Part shown: one piece after another, positions 63,014-64,000 of the stretch
Numbering within the stretch: position 1 is the stretch's first letter
Layout of the letters: every line of letters begins with the position of its first letter
Source of the DNA: Roseiarcus sp963806935
Lineage (GTDB): Bacteria > Pseudomonadota > Alphaproteobacteria > Rhizobiales > Beijerinckiaceae
Direction: 5' to 3'
Length of the DNA stretch: 64,000 bases
NCBI GenBank assembly: GCA_963806935.1
Contig: CAWEAT010000022.1
Coordinates: 1-64,000, forward strand
Made by a program: the position numbers and the translations under genes
Notes under the pieces: generated by a model
Database searches by the model: none
Seen by the model: the letters and a program-made list of their open reading frames with translations, nothing else
What the model was told of the DNA's origin: nothing

Positions 63014-63670
63014 TCACTGCGAAGCGGGGAGCGACAGATCCGTCGAGGGGAACGTCGGTCGCGTCGCTTTCTTTGGGCTGGCTACGTCGTGTTCCGTCGA
63101 AAAGCTGGCCTCTCTCGGCACTCTGCGAACAATAATGACGTTCATGTCCGTTGGAATCTGCGTTGGGCCCAATGAGAGGGTCTCTGAGAAATAGTCGTGA
63201 CTTTCCGAAAGAAACTCGCCCAACGTAAGCTGCCCCGTGAGCGAGTCGGCCGACAGGAACAACCCGGGCGCGCCGATTTCGTCGGGATGCGTGAAAAAAT
63301 AGTCGAAACCCGAACTGTCCTGCGCGCTCGCCATCTTGTTCGGAAACAGCGCCGATGGGAGCCCTGCCGCCAGGACCTCTGGCACGGTCTCCCGGTCGAA
63401 GAGCGATGCGGCTTGGGGTGGGCCGCGGCCGATCAGCGACAGAGTGGGCTGATCGTCTGCGGCTTCCCAGGCGATGGCCGAACCGTCTTCGATGTCCGAC
63501 GCGCAGCTGGCGGAGCAGCTATCCAAAGCCAGCGCCACGACGTCCCCACGCGCCCAGTTCACCGCCGTCATCGCGGAGAGCGCAGCGCCGGCAACGAGCG
63601 CCCGGACACAATCTTCCCAACACCGGAAGTTTGGCCAGACACGGGTGGTGGTGTCGGTCTTCCGAAACAT
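63014..63670 (-). CDS. Hypothetical exported protein
   Basis: A 218-residue protein with a hydrophobic N-terminal stretch (about residues 22-42, CVRALVAGAALSAMTAVNWA) that may be a signal or anchor, then a low-complexity acidic region (SASCASDIEDGSAIAWEA) with Cys residues, and a middle part FDYFFTHPDEIGAPGLFLSA. No known domain is visible. It lies between coxC and the GYD gene, facing left like coxC. Confidence 0.5.
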   Translation of the reverse strand: MFRKTDTTTRVWPNFRCWEDCVRALVAGAALSAMTAVNWARGDVVALALDSCSASCASDIEDGSAIAWEAADDQPTLSLIGRGPPQAASLFDRETVPEVLAAGLPSALFPNKMASAQDSSGFDYFFTHPDEIGAPGLFLSADSLTGQLTLGEFLSESHDYFSETLSLGPTQIPTDMNVIIVRRVPREASFSTEHDVASPKKATRPTFPSTDLSLPASQ

Positions 63671-63770
63671 TTCTTAGTGAGCCGCGCCAGAAAAGAGACG
63701 CCAATAGCCAGCTGCTCGTAAGCGCAATTCGGCCGCTGTCTTAGACCTGGGGTGCGGGCTGATCAACACG

Positions 63771-63800
63771 TTACCACTGTATTTCCTACGGAATATTGCC
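63771..63800 (+). repeat. 30-bp motif, copy 2 (upstream of the GYD gene)
   Basis: Begins TTACCACTGTATTTCCTACG and ends GGAATATTGCC. It matches the copy at 62919-62948. It includes the imperfect palindrome TATTTCC-TAC-GGAATA and lies about 130 bases before the GYD-domain start. Confidence 0.45.
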
Positions 63801-63927
63801 GGATCGGAACGATAAAATCACACGTTGCCCGTCTGCAGATAGACGCTTAAGTTCGGCCAGAACGCCGTATGCGTTGGGCCAGACGGCGTTCAGATTGGAT
63901 AGGTCCATTTTCGGGGAGTGAAACATT

Positions 63928-64000
63928 ATGGCGACATACGTCATTCTTTACAAATACACCGAACAGGGCATCAAGAACATCAAGGACGCACCCAAACGGG
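63928..64000 (+). CDS. GYD-domain protein, cut by the window end
   Basis: ATG at 63928 with GGGGAG upstream opens MATYVILYKYTEQGIKNIKD, the standard N-terminus of the GYD domain family (PF08734, about 95-105 residues, ferredoxin-like fold of unknown function). Only 24 codons are in the window. Confidence 0.8.
   Translation, partial: MATYVILYKYTEQGIKNIKDAPKR

Overview
The window is GC-rich DNA from an alphaproteobacterium, most likely a member of the Hyphomicrobiales (Rhizobiales). This is inferred from gene content (form I CO dehydrogenase cluster, DUF4102-type integrase beside a tRNA-Lys 3' end, rhizobial-style extragenic repeats) and codon use; the genus cannot be told from sequence alone.

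Layout. 0-8.75 kb: a CsoR-type repressor with its operator, then a heavily decayed integrated element: phage-like fragments, a broken higBA toxin-antitoxin pair, frameshifted VirE-like and primase-polymerase genes, a small SpoVG-like gene, an AlpA-type regulator and a frameshifted tyrosine integrase, ending at a 46-bp tRNA-Lys 3' fragment that looks like an attachment site. 9-24.2 kb: one long plus-strand operon with acyl-pyruvase-type, alpha/beta-hydrolase and amidohydrolase enzymes, a branched-chain-amino-acid-type ABC importer (LivH-LivM fusion, binding protein, LivG, LivF fused to a Tm-1/UPF0261 domain), a TIM-barrel partner of Tm-1, a flotillin, two SRPBCC proteins and a quinone oxidoreductase. 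It looks like uptake and degradation of an unidentified organic acid or amide.

25.6-34.5 kb is the most novel part: a candidate RiPP (ribosomal peptide) locus. Two paralogous small proteins end in YDNC-x-C, followed by a radical SAM/SPASM enzyme, a protein whose predicted five paired beta-strands suggest an ABBA/DMATS prenyltransferase, a nitrile-hydratase-leader (NHLP) precursor carrying two copies of RLPQTW(A/S)DTW, and a second radical SAM enzyme. A glycosyltransferase, a rhodanese and a caspase-like peptidase with a zinc ribbon follow.

34.8-53 kb: CDP-diacylglycerol diphosphatase, small remnants, a deaminase-type amidohydrolase with a questin-oxidase-like gene, a CUT1 sugar ABC transporter with HAD, FGGY kinase, BtpA and SDR genes (a polyol or sugar utilisation set), gamma-glutamyltransferase, hydantoinase, and an SMP-30/isochorismatase fusion. 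53.2-64 kb: a PBP4-type DD-peptidase, then a minus-strand aerobic CO dehydrogenase cluster in the order coxC-M-S-L-D-E-F (AYRCSFR active-site motif), an exported hypothetical protein, and the start of a GYD-domain gene.

Caveat: about a dozen otherwise healthy genes carry a single frameshift. Many of these may be indel errors in the assembly rather than true mutations; only the first 8 kb shows the density of lesions expected of genuine decay.
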